NCBI GenBank assembly: GCA_023412515.1
Contig: JAEYNO010000310.1
Coordinates: 1 to 23,607 of the forward strand
DNA length: 23,607 nucleotides
Direction of reading: 5' to 3'
Source: Actinomycetes bacterium
GTDB lineage: Bacteria > Actinomycetota > Actinomycetes > Actinomycetales > Cellulomonadaceae
Position 1 is the first letter of the stretch, and each line of letters opens with the position of its first letter. The translations under genes were made by a program, and so were the position numbers. Positions 1-7,610 of the stretch are shown piece by piece. The notes beneath the pieces were generated by a model. That model saw only the letters and a list, made by a program, of their open reading frames with translations. It had not been told where the DNA came from and searched no databases.

Positions 1-202
1 GGGCGGCCGGGTGCGTCGTGGCCGGGTGCCGGTTCGGGTCGTGCGCATGGGTCCTCCGCCCCGCCGGCCGTGCCGGCGCTGGTCGCGCGGCCCGTCGTCG
101 TCGGCGGGCCGTCGGCCAGAGCATCGACCCCGCGGTCGCGGCCCGGCAGGGCACGAACCGTTTCGCGCGGGGGTGTGGCCGCCCCGGTGCCGCGCGGGGG
201 TC

Positions 203-1069
203 TCAGCGGAAGACGATCGTCCGGTGCCCGTCGAGCAGCACGCGGTGCTCGGCGTGCCACCGCACCGCGCGCGCGAGCGCGCGCCGCTCGACGTCCTGCC
301 CGAGCGCGACCAGGTCGGCGACGGCGTGCGAGTGGTCGACGCGCTCGACGTCCTGCTCGATGATCGGCCCCTCGTCGAGGTCGCCGGTGACGTAGTGCGC
401 GGTCGCGCCGATGAGCTTGACGCCGCGCTGGTGCGCCTGCGCGTAGGGGCGTGCGCCCTTGAACGACGGCAGGAACGAGTGGTGGATGTTGATGACGCGT
501 CCCTCGAGCCGGCGGCACAGGTCGTCCGACAGGATCTGCATGTACCGCGCGAGCACGACGAGCTCGACGTCGAGCTCCTCGACGAGCTCGAGCAGGCGCG
601 CCTCGGCGGCGGCCTTGGTCGCGGACGTCACGGGCACGTGGTGGAACGGGATGCCGTAGAAGTCCGCGAGGGGGCGCAGCGCGTCGTGGTTCGAGACGAC
701 CGCCACGAGCTCGACGGGCAGGTTCTCGGCCTGCTGGCGGAACGCGAGGTCGTTGAGGCAGTGCGCCGCGGTCGACACCATGACGAGCGTGCGCACCGGG
801 CGCCCGGCCACGTCGAGCCGCCACGTCATGTCGAAGCGCTCGGCGAGCGCCGTGACGTCGGCGCGCAGGGCGTCGACGTCCGCGTCCGTCGACACCTGCA
901 CGCGCATGAAGAACAGCCCCGACAGCGGGTCCCCGAACTGCTGCGACTCCGTGATGTTGCCGCCGTGCTCGGCCAGCAGCCCCGCGACGGCGGCGACGAT
1001 GCCCGGACGGTCGGGGCAGGACAGGGTCAGGACGAGGTGGGTCGGGTCGACATCCGAGGTGTGGGACAC
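203..1069 (-). CDS. purU: Formyltetrahydrofolate deformylase
   Basis: PurU hydrolyses 10-formyl-THF to THF and formate, balancing the one-carbon pool and supplying formate for purine synthesis. The 288-aa product has an N-terminal ACT domain (about residues 8-85, beginning LVLTLSCPDRPGIVAAVAG) and a C-terminal formyltransferase-like domain with the family signature INIHHSFLPSFKGARPYAQA and, near the end, DEGPIIEQDVERVDHS. Length matches the family (about 280-290 aa). The same frame stays open far upstream by chance; I chose the GTG at 1069 because homology to PurU begins there and a TACTCT -10-like box lies at 1083-1078, giving a near-leaderless transcript. It is divergent from the GNAT gene. 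Its nearness to glyA-folD fits a shared folate theme, although it is not in their operon. Positions 1-202 downstream hold nothing I can identify. Confidence 0.95.
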   Translation of the reverse strand: MSHTSDVDPTHLVLTLSCPDRPGIVAAVAGLLAEHGGNITESQQFGDPLSGLFFMRVQVSTDADVDALRADVTALAERFDMTWRLDVAGRPVRTLVMVSTAAHCLNDLAFRQQAENLPVELVAVVSNHDALRPLADFYGIPFHHVPVTSATKAAAEARLLELVEELDVELVVLARYMQILSDDLCRRLEGRVINIHHSFLPSFKGARPYAQAHQRGVKLIGATAHYVTGDLDEGPIIEQDVERVDHSHAVADLVALGQDVERRALARAVRWHAEHRVLLDGHRTIVFR

Positions 1070-1117
1070 GAGGCCCGAGAGTAGTGCGCGGGCCGCGCGG
1101 GCTGAGACGATGACCGC

Positions 1118-1609
1118 ATGACGGCCCTCGACATCCGCCCGGTCACGGTCGACGACGCCGGTGAGCTGCTCACGCTGCGGCGCGCCGCGTTCGTCACCGA
1201 GGCGCAGCAGTACGGCGACCCGAACATCCCGCCGCTGACGCAGACGCTCAAGGAGCTCAAGGCCGACCTCACGGCCGACGGCGTCATCACGCTCGGCGCG
1301 TGGTGGGGGCACCGGCTGGTCGGGTCGATCCGCGTCCTCGTCGAGGGCGGCAAGGCGACGCTCGGCCGGTTCGCGGTCGCGCCCGACCTGCAGGGCAAGG
1401 GCATCGGCACCGAGCTGCTCTCCGCGATCCTCCCGACCCTCCCGGACGGCATCGAGGAGGTCTGGGTGTTCACGGGCCGCGACTCGCTGCAGAACATCGC
1501 GCTCTACAACAAGGCCGGCTACGAGCACCAGCACGACCAGACGGCCGGCGACCTCACCTACGCCTACCTGCGCAAGCTTCTCGGCGACGGCGAGGCCGTC
1601 CAGGTTTGA
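1118..1609 (+). CDS. GNAT-family N-acetyltransferase
   Basis: A 163-aa acetyl-CoA-dependent acyltransferase of the GNAT fold. The acetyl-CoA pyrophosphate-binding motif A is visible as RFAVAPDLQGKGIGTELL (about residues 87-104; Q/RxxGxG/A type), followed by a strand and the late motif LQNIALYNKAGYEH, in which the Tyr-Asn-Lys-x-Gly-Tyr element is typical of the family. Substrate cannot be told from sequence. The start is ATG 1118; there is no Shine-Dalgarno sequence, but GACGAT at 1106-1111 (-12 to -7) would allow a leaderless transcript, as for other genes here. It is divergent from purU across a 48-bp gap and is closed by a strong terminator hairpin at 1632-1669. Confidence 0.9.
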   Translation: MTALDIRPVTVDDAGELLTLRRAAFVTEAQQYGDPNIPPLTQTLKELKADLTADGVITLGAWWGHRLVGSIRVLVEGGKATLGRFAVAPDLQGKGIGTELLSAILPTLPDGIEEVWVFTGRDSLQNIALYNKAGYEHQHDQTAGDLTYAYLRKLLGDGEAVQV

Positions 1610-1631
1610 CCCCCCCTGCCTGCCCGACATC

Positions 1632-1669
1632 CCGCACGCCCCGCGACGCAACCTTCGCGGGGCGTGCGG
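1632..1669 (+). terminator. Perfect 15-bp terminator hairpin after the GNAT gene
   Basis: CCGCACGCCCCGCGA (1632-1646) pairs perfectly with 1655-1669 around an 8-nt loop. There is no U-run, as is common in high-GC actinobacteria. It lies 22 bases after the GNAT stop and just before the sigma factor gene, so it isolates the two units. Confidence 0.85.
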
Positions 1670-1723
1670 CGTGTAGAGGTCATGAGGACGACGACGTCGC
1701 CACCGGCGACCGAGGGGGATGCC

Positions 1724-2317
1724 GTGCCACGACCACCCGTGGCGGCCGGCGACGAGCGCGTCGAGGGTCTCGACCTGCTGCCGCCGGGCGGCCGCACGCG
1801 CGACGACGAGTTCGCCGCGTTCATGGTCGGGGCCGCGCCGGCGCTGGCCCGCACGGCGTGGCTGCTGTGCGGCGACGCGCACCAGGCCGACGAGCTGGTC
1901 CAGCAGGCGCTCGTGCGCACCTACCTGGCGTGGGACCGGGCGCGCGAGCGCGAGCCGCTCGCGTACGCGCGCCGGGTGCTGGCCAACCAGCGGGTGTCCA
2001 CATGGCGTCGCCGGCGGCGCGAGGTGCTGCTCGGCCCGGCGGGCATGCCCGAGACCCCGGTGCCGGGCGCGCAGGACGCGCACGCCCGGCGCGACCAGCT
2101 CGTGCGGGCGCTCGCCCTGCTGACGCCGCGGCAGCGGCGCGTCGTGGTGCTGCGGCACCTCGAGGGGCTGAGCGAGAAGGAGGTCGCCGACGACCTCGGC
2201 GTCTCGGTGGGCACGGTCAAGTCGACGGCCTCGCGTGCGCTCGTGACGCTGCGCGGGGCCCTGCAGGACGACGACGGGGCGCGACCCGGTGCGGGCGCGC
2301 GAGAGGCGGGTGCGTGA
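1724..2317 (+). CDS. ECF RNA polymerase sigma factor, SigE-like family
   Basis: A 197-aa extracytoplasmic-function sigma factor that would direct RNA polymerase to a small regulon. Region 2 is visible from DDEFAAFMVGAAPALARTAW through DELVQQALVRTYLAWDRA; region 4 is the HTH LTPRQRRVVVLRHLEGLSEK followed by EVADDLGVSVGTVKSTASRA. The arrangement matches the actinobacterial SigE family of small ECFs (TIGR02983-like). Start: GTG 1724 has a strong GAGGGGG Shine-Dalgarno (1712-1718) five bases upstream. An in-frame ATG at 1682 would add 14 residues but lacks a usable ribosome site, and a GTG at 1664 lies inside the terminator stem. The stop overlaps the next gene's ATG by one base (TGATG), implying translational coupling with a membrane partner, the usual layout for an ECF and its regulator. 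Confidence 0.9.
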   Translation: MPRPPVAAGDERVEGLDLLPPGGRTRDDEFAAFMVGAAPALARTAWLLCGDAHQADELVQQALVRTYLAWDRAREREPLAYARRVLANQRVSTWRRRRREVLLGPAGMPETPVPGAQDAHARRDQLVRALALLTPRQRRVVVLRHLEGLSEKEVADDLGVSVGTVKSTASRALVTLRGALQDDDGARPGAGAREAGA

Positions 2318-3327
2318 TGGACCAGGACGAGCTGTTCGTGCAGGGGCTGCGGGCGCGGGCCGACGCCGCGGTGCCACGCGTCGACGTCGACGTGGACCGG
2401 GTGGTGCCGCGTGCGCGGCGGCGGCGTCGGGTCGTGCGGGGCGCGGCGGGGGCGACCACGCTGGCGCTCGTGCTCGGGGCGACGTGGGGGGCGAGCGCGG
2501 TGCTGGGGGTCGGACCGGTGCGGGAGGCGCCGCCCGCGGGACTGGGCACGGGGCTCGGGCCGGATCCGGCCGTCACCGCGGCGCCGTCGCCGGGCGTGGA
2601 CGCTCGTCCCACGGTCCCGGCCGAGGCGGTCGTCGCGGACGACGGCACGGTCACGGGTGTCCCCGGCGACCCGTGGGACGGTCCGGACCGGTACTGGTAC
2701 ACGCTCACCGAGTCGCAGTGGCCGCAGGACATGGACGGTGTCGTGACGATGGGCGACGTCGAGCGCCGCGAGAGCTGGCACAGCCGGGAGCGTCCAGGGC
2801 TCGACGTGACGGACGGCGACCTCGCGGCCCCGTCCGCGATCGGGCCGAGGGTGGTGATCGGCAGCTGGGTCGTGGCCGGCGTCCGCTACGACCTGCTGGA
2901 GGATCCGCGGGTGCTGCCGACCGACCCGGACGGGCTGGGCGCGGTCGTCAGGGCCAGCCTGCTGCCGGACCGCGGCGCGGGGACGGACGACGACAAGGTG
3001 TTCGACCGGGTGCGCACGGTGATGGTCGAGGCGGGGCTGTACCCGCAGGACCTGCGCGACGCGTTCTGGCAGGTCGCGGCCTCGCTGCCGGGAGCGCAGG
3101 TGTCGGCGGGGGTGGACGGTGCCGGCAGGCCCGGGGAGGTTCTGGTCTGGACCGAGTCCAGCGGCCGAGTCAACCGGTGGGTGCGTGATCCGGCGACCGG
3201 GCTGCTGCTGGAGACCAGCGGGTCGGACGGCGGCTACACGCGGGTGCTCGAGGAGCGCACACGGGACGACGTGCCGCTCGAGCCGACGCTCCAGGTCGCG
3301 GGCTGCGCGATGTGGGTGAGCTGCTGA
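2317..3327 (+). CDS. Single-pass membrane protein coupled to ECF sigma factor (possible anti-sigma partner)
   Basis: A 336-aa protein starting at ATG 2317, whose A is also the last base of the sigma factor stop. Residues 1-33 are cytoplasmic and acidic, residues 34-41 are Arg-rich (RARRRRRVVR), and residues 42-66 form one transmembrane helix. The rest (about 270 residues) would be extracytoplasmic: a Pro/Gly/Ala linker, then a globular domain with WPQDMDGVVTMGDVERRESW. Topology and position fit an anti-sigma or CU044_5270-type partner that holds the sigma factor at the membrane. I see no zinc-binding HxxxCxxC anti-sigma motif in the N-terminal part, so the anti-sigma role is inferred from context only. 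It ends 4 bases from the convergent exporter gene. Confidence 0.8.
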   Translation: MDQDELFVQGLRARADAAVPRVDVDVDRVVPRARRRRRVVRGAAGATTLALVLGATWGASAVLGVGPVREAPPAGLGTGLGPDPAVTAAPSPGVDARPTVPAEAVVADDGTVTGVPGDPWDGPDRYWYTLTESQWPQDMDGVVTMGDVERRESWHSRERPGLDVTDGDLAAPSAIGPRVVIGSWVVAGVRYDLLEDPRVLPTDPDGLGAVVRASLLPDRGAGTDDDKVFDRVRTVMVEAGLYPQDLRDAFWQVAASLPGAQVSAGVDGAGRPGEVLVWTESSGRVNRWVRDPATGLLLETSGSDGGYTRVLEERTRDDVPLEPTLQVAGCAMWVSC

Positions 3328-3331
3328 GACG

Positions 3332-4282
3332 TCAGCGGCCCGCGCTCGCGGGCTCGGCCTGACGGTCGACTACGCCGGTGGGCGGCGGTGGCACGGCGGC
3401 GGTCGTCGCGGGCCGCCGCCGTCGGCGCAGCAGCGCGTGCGCCGCGGGCTGCCCCACGACGACGCCCGCGAGCACGGCCACGACGCCCGCGACCTGCAGC
3501 GGGCCGAGGCGCTCGCCGCCCAGCGCCAGCCCGACGGCGACGCCCGTCACGGGGTTGAGCAGGCCGACCAGGCCGACCGATCCGGCGGGCAGGTGCCGCA
3601 GCGCGGCGAACCACGCGACGTAGGCCAGGGCCGTGGCGACGAGCGACACGTAGGCGATGCCGAGCCAGCCGCGGCCGTCGAGCACCGGGGGAGCGCCCTC
3701 GGCGAGCGCCGCGACGGGCACGAGCAGCAGGCCGCCGGCGACGAGCTGCCAGGACGTGGTGGCGAGCACGTCGACGTCGTCCTTCCAGCGGGTCGCGAGG
3801 ACGAAGCCGACGGAGGACATGACCATGGCGGTCGCTCCCGCGGCGACGCCGACGGGGTCGACGGCGACGGCGCCCGTGACGAGCATCGCGACGACGCCCG
3901 CGAGCCCGAGCCCGGCGCCGAGCATCGAGGCCAGCCGCGGGCGCTGGCCGAGCAGCGGCCAGGCGACGAGCGCGAGGACGAACGGCGAGACGGCCATGAC
4001 GGTCGACGCCACCGAGGTGGGCAGGCGCTGCGCGGCGACGTAGACGAGCACGAAGAACGCGCTCATGTTGATCGCGCCGAGCACCAGCGAGCGCCACCAC
4101 CAGGAGCCGCGGGGTCGGCGGCGCGCGAGCGCGAGCAGCACGAGGCCGGCGGGCAGCGCGCGCAGCACCGAGCCCCACAGCGGGTGGCTCGCGGGGAGCG
4201 TGTGGGCGGTGACGTAGTAGGCGGCTCCCCAGGTGACGGGGGCGATCGCGGCGACGAGCGACCAGCGCCAGGTGTTTTCCAC
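3332..4282 (-). CDS. EamA/DMT-superfamily transporter
   Basis: An integral membrane exporter of about 316 aa with roughly ten transmembrane helices in two EamA repeats: the first begins near WSLVAAIAPVTWGAAYYVTA, the second near GVAAGATAMVMSSVGFVLAT. Helix-end signatures such as AAQRLPTSVASTVMAVSPF and LVGLLNPVTGVAVGLALGGE are typical of RhaT/YdcZ-like drug and metabolite transporters. The C-terminus is a Pro- and Arg-rich cytoplasmic tail. Start options are TTG 4291 and GTG 4282; I prefer GTG 4282 because a GATATT -10-like box just upstream would place transcription initiation almost at that codon. It is divergent from a MarR regulator across a short operator, so efflux is probably induced by a ligand of that repressor. 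Substrate unknown. Confidence 0.9.
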   Translation of the reverse strand: MENTWRWSLVAAIAPVTWGAAYYVTAHTLPASHPLWGSVLRALPAGLVLLALARRRPRGSWWWRSLVLGAINMSAFFVLVYVAAQRLPTSVASTVMAVSPFVLALVAWPLLGQRPRLASMLGAGLGLAGVVAMLVTGAVAVDPVGVAAGATAMVMSSVGFVLATRWKDDVDVLATTSWQLVAGGLLLVPVAALAEGAPPVLDGRGWLGIAYVSLVATALAYVAWFAALRHLPAGSVGLVGLLNPVTGVAVGLALGGERLGPLQVAGVVAVLAGVVVGQPAAHALLRRRRRPATTAAVPPPPTGVVDRQAEPASAGR

Positions 4283-4290
4283 GGAAGACA

Positions 4291-4317
4291 AAATATCTGA
4301 CGAGGAAGATATATTCC
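4291..4317. promoter_or_regulatory. MarR operator and overlapping divergent promoters
   Basis: An AT-rich island in otherwise GC-rich DNA. It contains ATATCT (4293-4298) and its exact inverse AGATAT (4307-4312), 8 bases apart, and an overlapping 14-bp near-palindrome GGAAGATATATTCC (4304-4317, 12 of 14 symmetric). TATATT at 4310-4315 is a -10 box whose start point would be the A of the marR ATG at 4322, i.e. a leaderless transcript. On the other strand GATATT serves the exporter. A MarR dimer bound here would block both promoters. Confidence 0.75.
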
Positions 4318-4321
4318 AGCC

Positions 4322-4849
4322 ATGCCCGCGTCGCGCACGTCACCCACCCCCGACCGGCTCGACCTCGTCGGCGCCGCCTGGCGCGCCGAGCGGCCCGACC
4401 TGGACGTCCGGCCCCAGCAGGTCATCGGCCGCCTGCACCGCGTCGCCAACCACCTGACGGCCGAGCTCGTCGCGGTCTACGAGCGGCACGGCCTGTCCGA
4501 GGGCGACTTCGACGTCCTCGCGACCCTGCGCCGCGCGGGCGCCCCCTACGCGCGCTCGTGCGGCGACATCGCCGCGCACACGCTCGTCACCAGCGGCGGC
4601 GTCACCAAGCGCGTCGACCGGCTCGAGCGCGCCGGCCTCGTGACCCGCCGCGTCGCCGACGACGACGCCCGCGCACGCCTCGTCGAGCTCACGCCCCGCG
4701 GTCGCGAGGTCATCGACGCCGCGTTCACCGACCACATGGCCAACGAGCACCGCCTGCTCGCCGCGCTCACGCCGCAGGACGCCGACGCCCTCGAACGGAT
4801 CCTGCGCACGTGGCTCGCCGCGCTCGAGGCGCCGCCGGCGACGGCCTGA
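4322..4849 (+). CDS. MarR-family transcriptional regulator
   Basis: A 175-aa winged helix-turn-helix regulator. N-terminal helices run to about residue 60 (RLHRVANHLTAELVAVYERH); the recognition region is CGDIAAHTLVTSGGVTKRVD; the wing carries the signature RLERAGLVTRRVADDDARAR with the DxDxR-type loop; the C-terminal helix closes the dimerisation domain. Length is typical (140-180 aa). It is divergent from the EamA exporter across a 39-bp region holding an inverted repeat and probably represses both genes. The TATATT box sits exactly at -12 to -7 relative to the ATG and no Shine-Dalgarno is present, so translation is probably leaderless. Confidence 0.93.
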   Translation: MPASRTSPTPDRLDLVGAAWRAERPDLDVRPQQVIGRLHRVANHLTAELVAVYERHGLSEGDFDVLATLRRAGAPYARSCGDIAAHTLVTSGGVTKRVDRLERAGLVTRRVADDDARARLVELTPRGREVIDAAFTDHMANEHRLLAALTPQDADALERILRTWLAALEAPPATA

Positions 4850-5088
4850 CCGCCTGACCACCTGACCGTCGCGCCGGCCGCACGCGCGCCGCCGGGCAGG
4901 GGCGCTCACCTCTCGTCGACGGACACCGTCCCGGTCGACGGACAGGCGCATGCGGCTGTCCGTCGCGCCGGAGGGCTGTCCGTGGGCGGCGTGGGGTGCG
5001 GTTCGTGCCGGTGTCGGTGCGGGTGCGGTGTCGAGACGGCCGGGGGCTCGGGGGCGGAAAGGTGGGGCGGACGGCGCGTGACGGTTGG
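4850..5088. other. Gene-free stretch between marR and the glyA leader, with ACGGACA repeats
   Basis: No convincing gene. GTCGACGGACA occurs twice (4915-4925 and 4934-4944), and the second copy forms a 9-bp perfect stem with TGTCCGTCG (4957-4965) around a 12-base loop; a fourth partial copy TGTCCGT is at 4977-4983. The stem may terminate marR transcription. The rest is G-rich and shows nothing I can name. Confidence 0.5.
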
Positions 5089-5094
5089 TAGTGT
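5089..5094 (+). promoter_or_regulatory. glyA-folD promoter -10 box
   Basis: TAGTGT fits the actinobacterial TANNNT -10 consensus and would start transcription near 5101, right at the 5' edge of the ZTP aptamer. The same hexamer appears in the tail-operon promoter at 21058-21063. A clear -35 box is not seen. Confidence 0.6.
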
Positions 5095-5096
5095 GT

Positions 5097-5180
5097 CCCG
5101 GGTCGCGACTGGCGCAGCAGGGTGGGTCACCACCGGGGAGCGACGCAGCAGCTGGACCGACGGGTCGGACGCCTGGGCCC
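5097..5180 (+). ncRNA. ZTP (pfl) riboswitch aptamer
   Basis: The conserved core of the pfl motif is present in order. CGCGACTGGCG (5104-5114) is the first strand of the pseudoknotted domain. GGTGG-GTCA-CCACC (5121-5134) is the P2 hairpin, followed at once by the invariant GGGGAGCGAC (5135-5144), whose CGAC pairs back with GTCG at 5102-5105. After a variable stem comes GCCTGGGC (5171-5178), the second ligand-binding domain. This class binds ZMP/ZTP, which build up when 10-formyl-THF is short, and known examples control folD, glyA, purH and pfl genes. The downstream glyA-folD pair fits exactly. Confidence 0.92.
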
Positions 5181-5191
5181 CACGGTCACCC

Positions 5192-5233
5192 CACACCCAT
5201 CGGTGTGCGGGTGCGCCGGGAGCGACCCGCACA
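5192..5233 (+). promoter_or_regulatory. Candidate ZTP riboswitch expression platform (two exclusive hairpins)
   Basis: CACACC (5192-5197) can pair with GGTGTG (5202-5207). Alternatively TGTGCGGGT (5204-5212) can pair with ACCCGCACA (5225-5233), a 9-bp perfect stem. They share bases 5204-5207, so only one can form. The second ends 12 bases before the glyA Shine-Dalgarno (5246-5250) and may act as a U-less terminator or affect ribosome access. Which form follows ligand binding cannot be decided by eye. Confidence 0.55.
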
Positions 5234-5260
5234 GTTGACTGCGACAGGAGAGCACCCCGC

Positions 5261-6544
5261 ATGAGCGACAACGTGCTGGACCAGAACATCGCCGACCTCG
5301 ACCCCGAGATCGCCGCCGTCCTCGACCGCGAGCTGGCGCGCCAGCAGGGCACCCTCGAGATGATCGCGTCCGAGAACTTCGTGCCGCTCGCGGTCCTGCA
5401 GGCACAGGGCTCGGTGCTCACCAACAAGTACGCCGAGGGCTACCCGGGCCGCCGCTACTACGGCGGCTGCGAGGAGGTCGACGTCGCCGAGACCATCGCG
5501 ATCGAGCGGGCCAAGGCCCTGTTCGGCGCGGAGTTCGCGAACGTCCAGCCGCACGCCGGCGCCACCGCGAACGCGGCCGTGCTGCACGCCATCGCGCGCC
5601 CCGGCGACACGATCCTCGGCCTCGCCCTCGACCAGGGCGGCCACCTCACGCACGGCATGAAGATCAACTTCTCCGGCCGCCTGTACGACATCGTCGCCTA
5701 CGGCGTGGACCCCGAGACGTCCCTCGTGGACATGGACGAGGTCCGTCGCCTGGCCCTCGAGCACCGGCCCAAGGTCATCGTCGCGGGCTGGTCCGCGTAC
5801 CCGCGCCAGCTCGACTTCGCCGCCTTCCGCGCGATCGCCGACGAGGTCGGCGCCTACCTCTGGGTCGACATGGCGCACTTCGCCGGCCTCGTCGCCGCGG
5901 GCGTGCACCCCAACCCGGTGCCGCACGCGCACGTCGTCTCCTCGACCGTGCACAAGACGATCGGCGGCCCCCGCTCGGGCTTCATCCTCACCAACGACCC
6001 CGAGCTGGCGAAGAAGATCAACTCCGCGGTGTTCCCCGGCCAGCAGGGCGGCCCGCTCATGCACGTCATCGCGGCCAAGGCCACGGCCTTCAAGATCGCC
6101 GGCACCCCGGAGTTCCGCGACCGGCAGGAGCGCACGCTGCGCGGCGCGCGGATCATCGCCGAGCGCCTGGGCCGTCAGGACGCGCAGGACGCGGGCGTGG
6201 CGGTGCGCTCCGGCGGCACCGACGTGCACCTCGTGCTGGTCGACCTGCGCGAGTCGCCCCTGGACGGCAAGCAGGCCGAGGACCTGCTGCACGAGGTCGG
6301 CATCACGGTGAACCGCAACGCGGTGCCGAACGACCCGCGCCCGCCCATGACCACCTCGGGCCTGCGCGTCGGCACCCCGGCGCTCGCGACCCGCGGCTTC
6401 GGCGACGCGGAGTTCACCGAGGTCGCCGACATCATCGCCGAGGCGCTCCTCGGCGGCTCCGCGGCCGACGTCGAGGCGCTGCGGGCCCGCGTGCGCACGC
6501 TCACCGAGGCGTTCCCGCTGTACCCCGGCCTGAAGCAGTACTGA
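5261..6544 (+). CDS. glyA: Serine hydroxymethyltransferase
   Basis: GlyA is a cytosolic PLP enzyme that converts serine and THF to glycine and 5,10-methylene-THF, the main source of one-carbon units. The 427-aa length is standard. Motifs seen: LEMIASENFVPLAVL near the N-terminus, the substrate loop NKYAEGYPGRRYYGGCEEVD, VWVDMAHFAGLVAAG-type PLP-Asp segment (YLWVDMAHFAGLVAAGVHPN), and the Schiff-base lysine in STVHKTIGGPRSG (Lys232). The usual THKT is VHKT here. Start ATG 5261 has AGGAG at 5246-5250; the open frame upstream is riboswitch RNA, not protein. It is first in an operon with folD, 11 bases apart, under ZTP riboswitch control. Confidence 0.97.
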   Translation: MSDNVLDQNIADLDPEIAAVLDRELARQQGTLEMIASENFVPLAVLQAQGSVLTNKYAEGYPGRRYYGGCEEVDVAETIAIERAKALFGAEFANVQPHAGATANAAVLHAIARPGDTILGLALDQGGHLTHGMKINFSGRLYDIVAYGVDPETSLVDMDEVRRLALEHRPKVIVAGWSAYPRQLDFAAFRAIADEVGAYLWVDMAHFAGLVAAGVHPNPVPHAHVVSSTVHKTIGGPRSGFILTNDPELAKKINSAVFPGQQGGPLMHVIAAKATAFKIAGTPEFRDRQERTLRGARIIAERLGRQDAQDAGVAVRSGGTDVHLVLVDLRESPLDGKQAEDLLHEVGITVNRNAVPNDPRPPMTTSGLRVGTPALATRGFGDAEFTEVADIIAEALLGGSAADVEALRARVRTLTEAFPLYPGLKQY

Positions 6545-6555
6545 GCGGAGGCCCC

Positions 6556-7437
6556 ATGACCGCCCAGAAGCTCGACGGCACCGCGACCGCGGCCGCCCTC
6601 AAGGCCGAGCTCACCACGCGCGTCGCGGCCCTGGCCGCGCGCGGCGTGGTGCCCGGGCTCGGCACCCTGCTCGTCGGCGACGACCCCGGCTCGCGCTGGT
6701 ACGTCAACGGCAAGCACAAGGACTGCGCCGAGGTCGGCATCGCCTCGATCCGCGAGGACCTGCCCACCGACGCCACGCAGGCCGACATCGAGGCCGCCGT
6801 GCGCCGCCTCAACGACGACCCCGCGTGCACCGGGTTCATCGTGCAGCTGCCGCTCCCGAAGGGCATCGACACGCACCGGGTGCTCGAGCTGATCGACCCG
6901 GCCAAGGACGCCGACGGCCTGCACCCGACCAACCTCGGGCGGCTCGTGCTGCGGGTCAACGAGGAGATCGACTCGCCGCTGCCGTGCACGCCGGCCGGCA
7001 TCGTCGAGCTCCTCGAGCGGCACGGCGTCCCGCTCGCGGGTGCCGACGTGGTCGTCGTCGGGCGCGGCGTGACGGTCGGGCGCTCGATCGGGCTGCTGCT
7101 CACGCGGCGCGCGATCAACGCGACCGTCACGCTCACGCACACGGGCACGGCCGACCTCGCGGCGCACACGCGCCACGCGGACGTCGTCGTCGCGGCCGCG
7201 GGCGTGCCCGGCATCGTCACGGCCGACATGGTGAAGCCCGGCGCCGCGGTCGTCGACGTCGGCGTCTCGCGCGCCACCGACCCGGAGACGGGCAAGAGCC
7301 GCGTCGTCGGGGACGTCGCGCCCGACGTCTGGGACGTCGCGTCGTGGGTCAGCCCCAACCCCGGCGGGGTCGGGCCCATGACCCGCGCGATGCTGCTCGC
7401 GAACGTCGTGGACACCGCCGAGCGGCTCGCCGGCTGA
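6556..7437 (+). CDS. folD: Methylene-THF dehydrogenase / methenyl-THF cyclohydrolase
   Basis: FolD is bifunctional: it oxidises 5,10-methylene-THF with NADP+ and then hydrolyses methenyl-THF to 10-formyl-THF, the purine formyl donor. In the 293-aa product the catalytic pair is Tyr49...Lys53 in WYVNGKHKDCAEVG, followed by GFIVQLPLPKGID, PCTPAGIVELL, the NADP-binding loop VVVGRGVTVGRSIGLLL and the closing signature SPNPGGVGPMTRAML. Start ATG 6556 has GGAGG (6547-6551) four bases upstream. It takes the methylene-THF made by GlyA, so the operon forms a direct route to the cofactor whose shortage raises ZTP. A strong terminator follows at 7450-7483. Confidence 0.97.
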   Translation: MTAQKLDGTATAAALKAELTTRVAALAARGVVPGLGTLLVGDDPGSRWYVNGKHKDCAEVGIASIREDLPTDATQADIEAAVRRLNDDPACTGFIVQLPLPKGIDTHRVLELIDPAKDADGLHPTNLGRLVLRVNEEIDSPLPCTPAGIVELLERHGVPLAGADVVVVGRGVTVGRSIGLLLTRRAINATVTLTHTGTADLAAHTRHADVVVAAAGVPGIVTADMVKPGAAVVDVGVSRATDPETGKSRVVGDVAPDVWDVASWVSPNPGGVGPMTRAMLLANVVDTAERLAG

Positions 7438-7449
7438 GCGACCGTCGGC

Positions 7450-7483
7450 ACGAGGCCCGGGTGCACGGGCACCCGGGCCTCGT
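7450..7483 (+). terminator. Perfect 15-bp terminator hairpin after folD
   Basis: ACGAGGCCCGGGTGC (7450-7464) pairs perfectly with 7469-7483 around the 4-base loop ACGG. It lies 12 bases after the folD stop and ends the riboswitch-controlled operon. Confidence 0.9.
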
Positions 7484-7610
7484 CGCGTCCGGTGGGGACG
7501 GCGGCGCCCGCGGGACGGCGCCGGTGCCGCGACGTGGCCGTCCGGCGATGAGTCCGGCGCGTGCGGCGGGTCTACCCCCTCGTCCGCCCGCACGCGACGA
7601 GGAGTCGAGC

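Noticed and set aside
1070..2377. Very long upstream in-frame extension of purU on the minus strand
   Set aside because: It runs antisense through the GNAT and sigma genes and is Arg/Pro/Ala-rich filler typical of high-GC DNA; PurU homology begins only at 1069.
5192..5233. Classical Rho-independent terminator after the riboswitch
   Set aside because: Stems are good but no U-tract follows, so transcriptional termination cannot be claimed; listed as a candidate expression platform only.
4982..5260. N-terminal extension of GlyA
   Set aside because: This segment is the promoter and ZTP riboswitch; ATG 5261 has the ribosome site and the normal family start.
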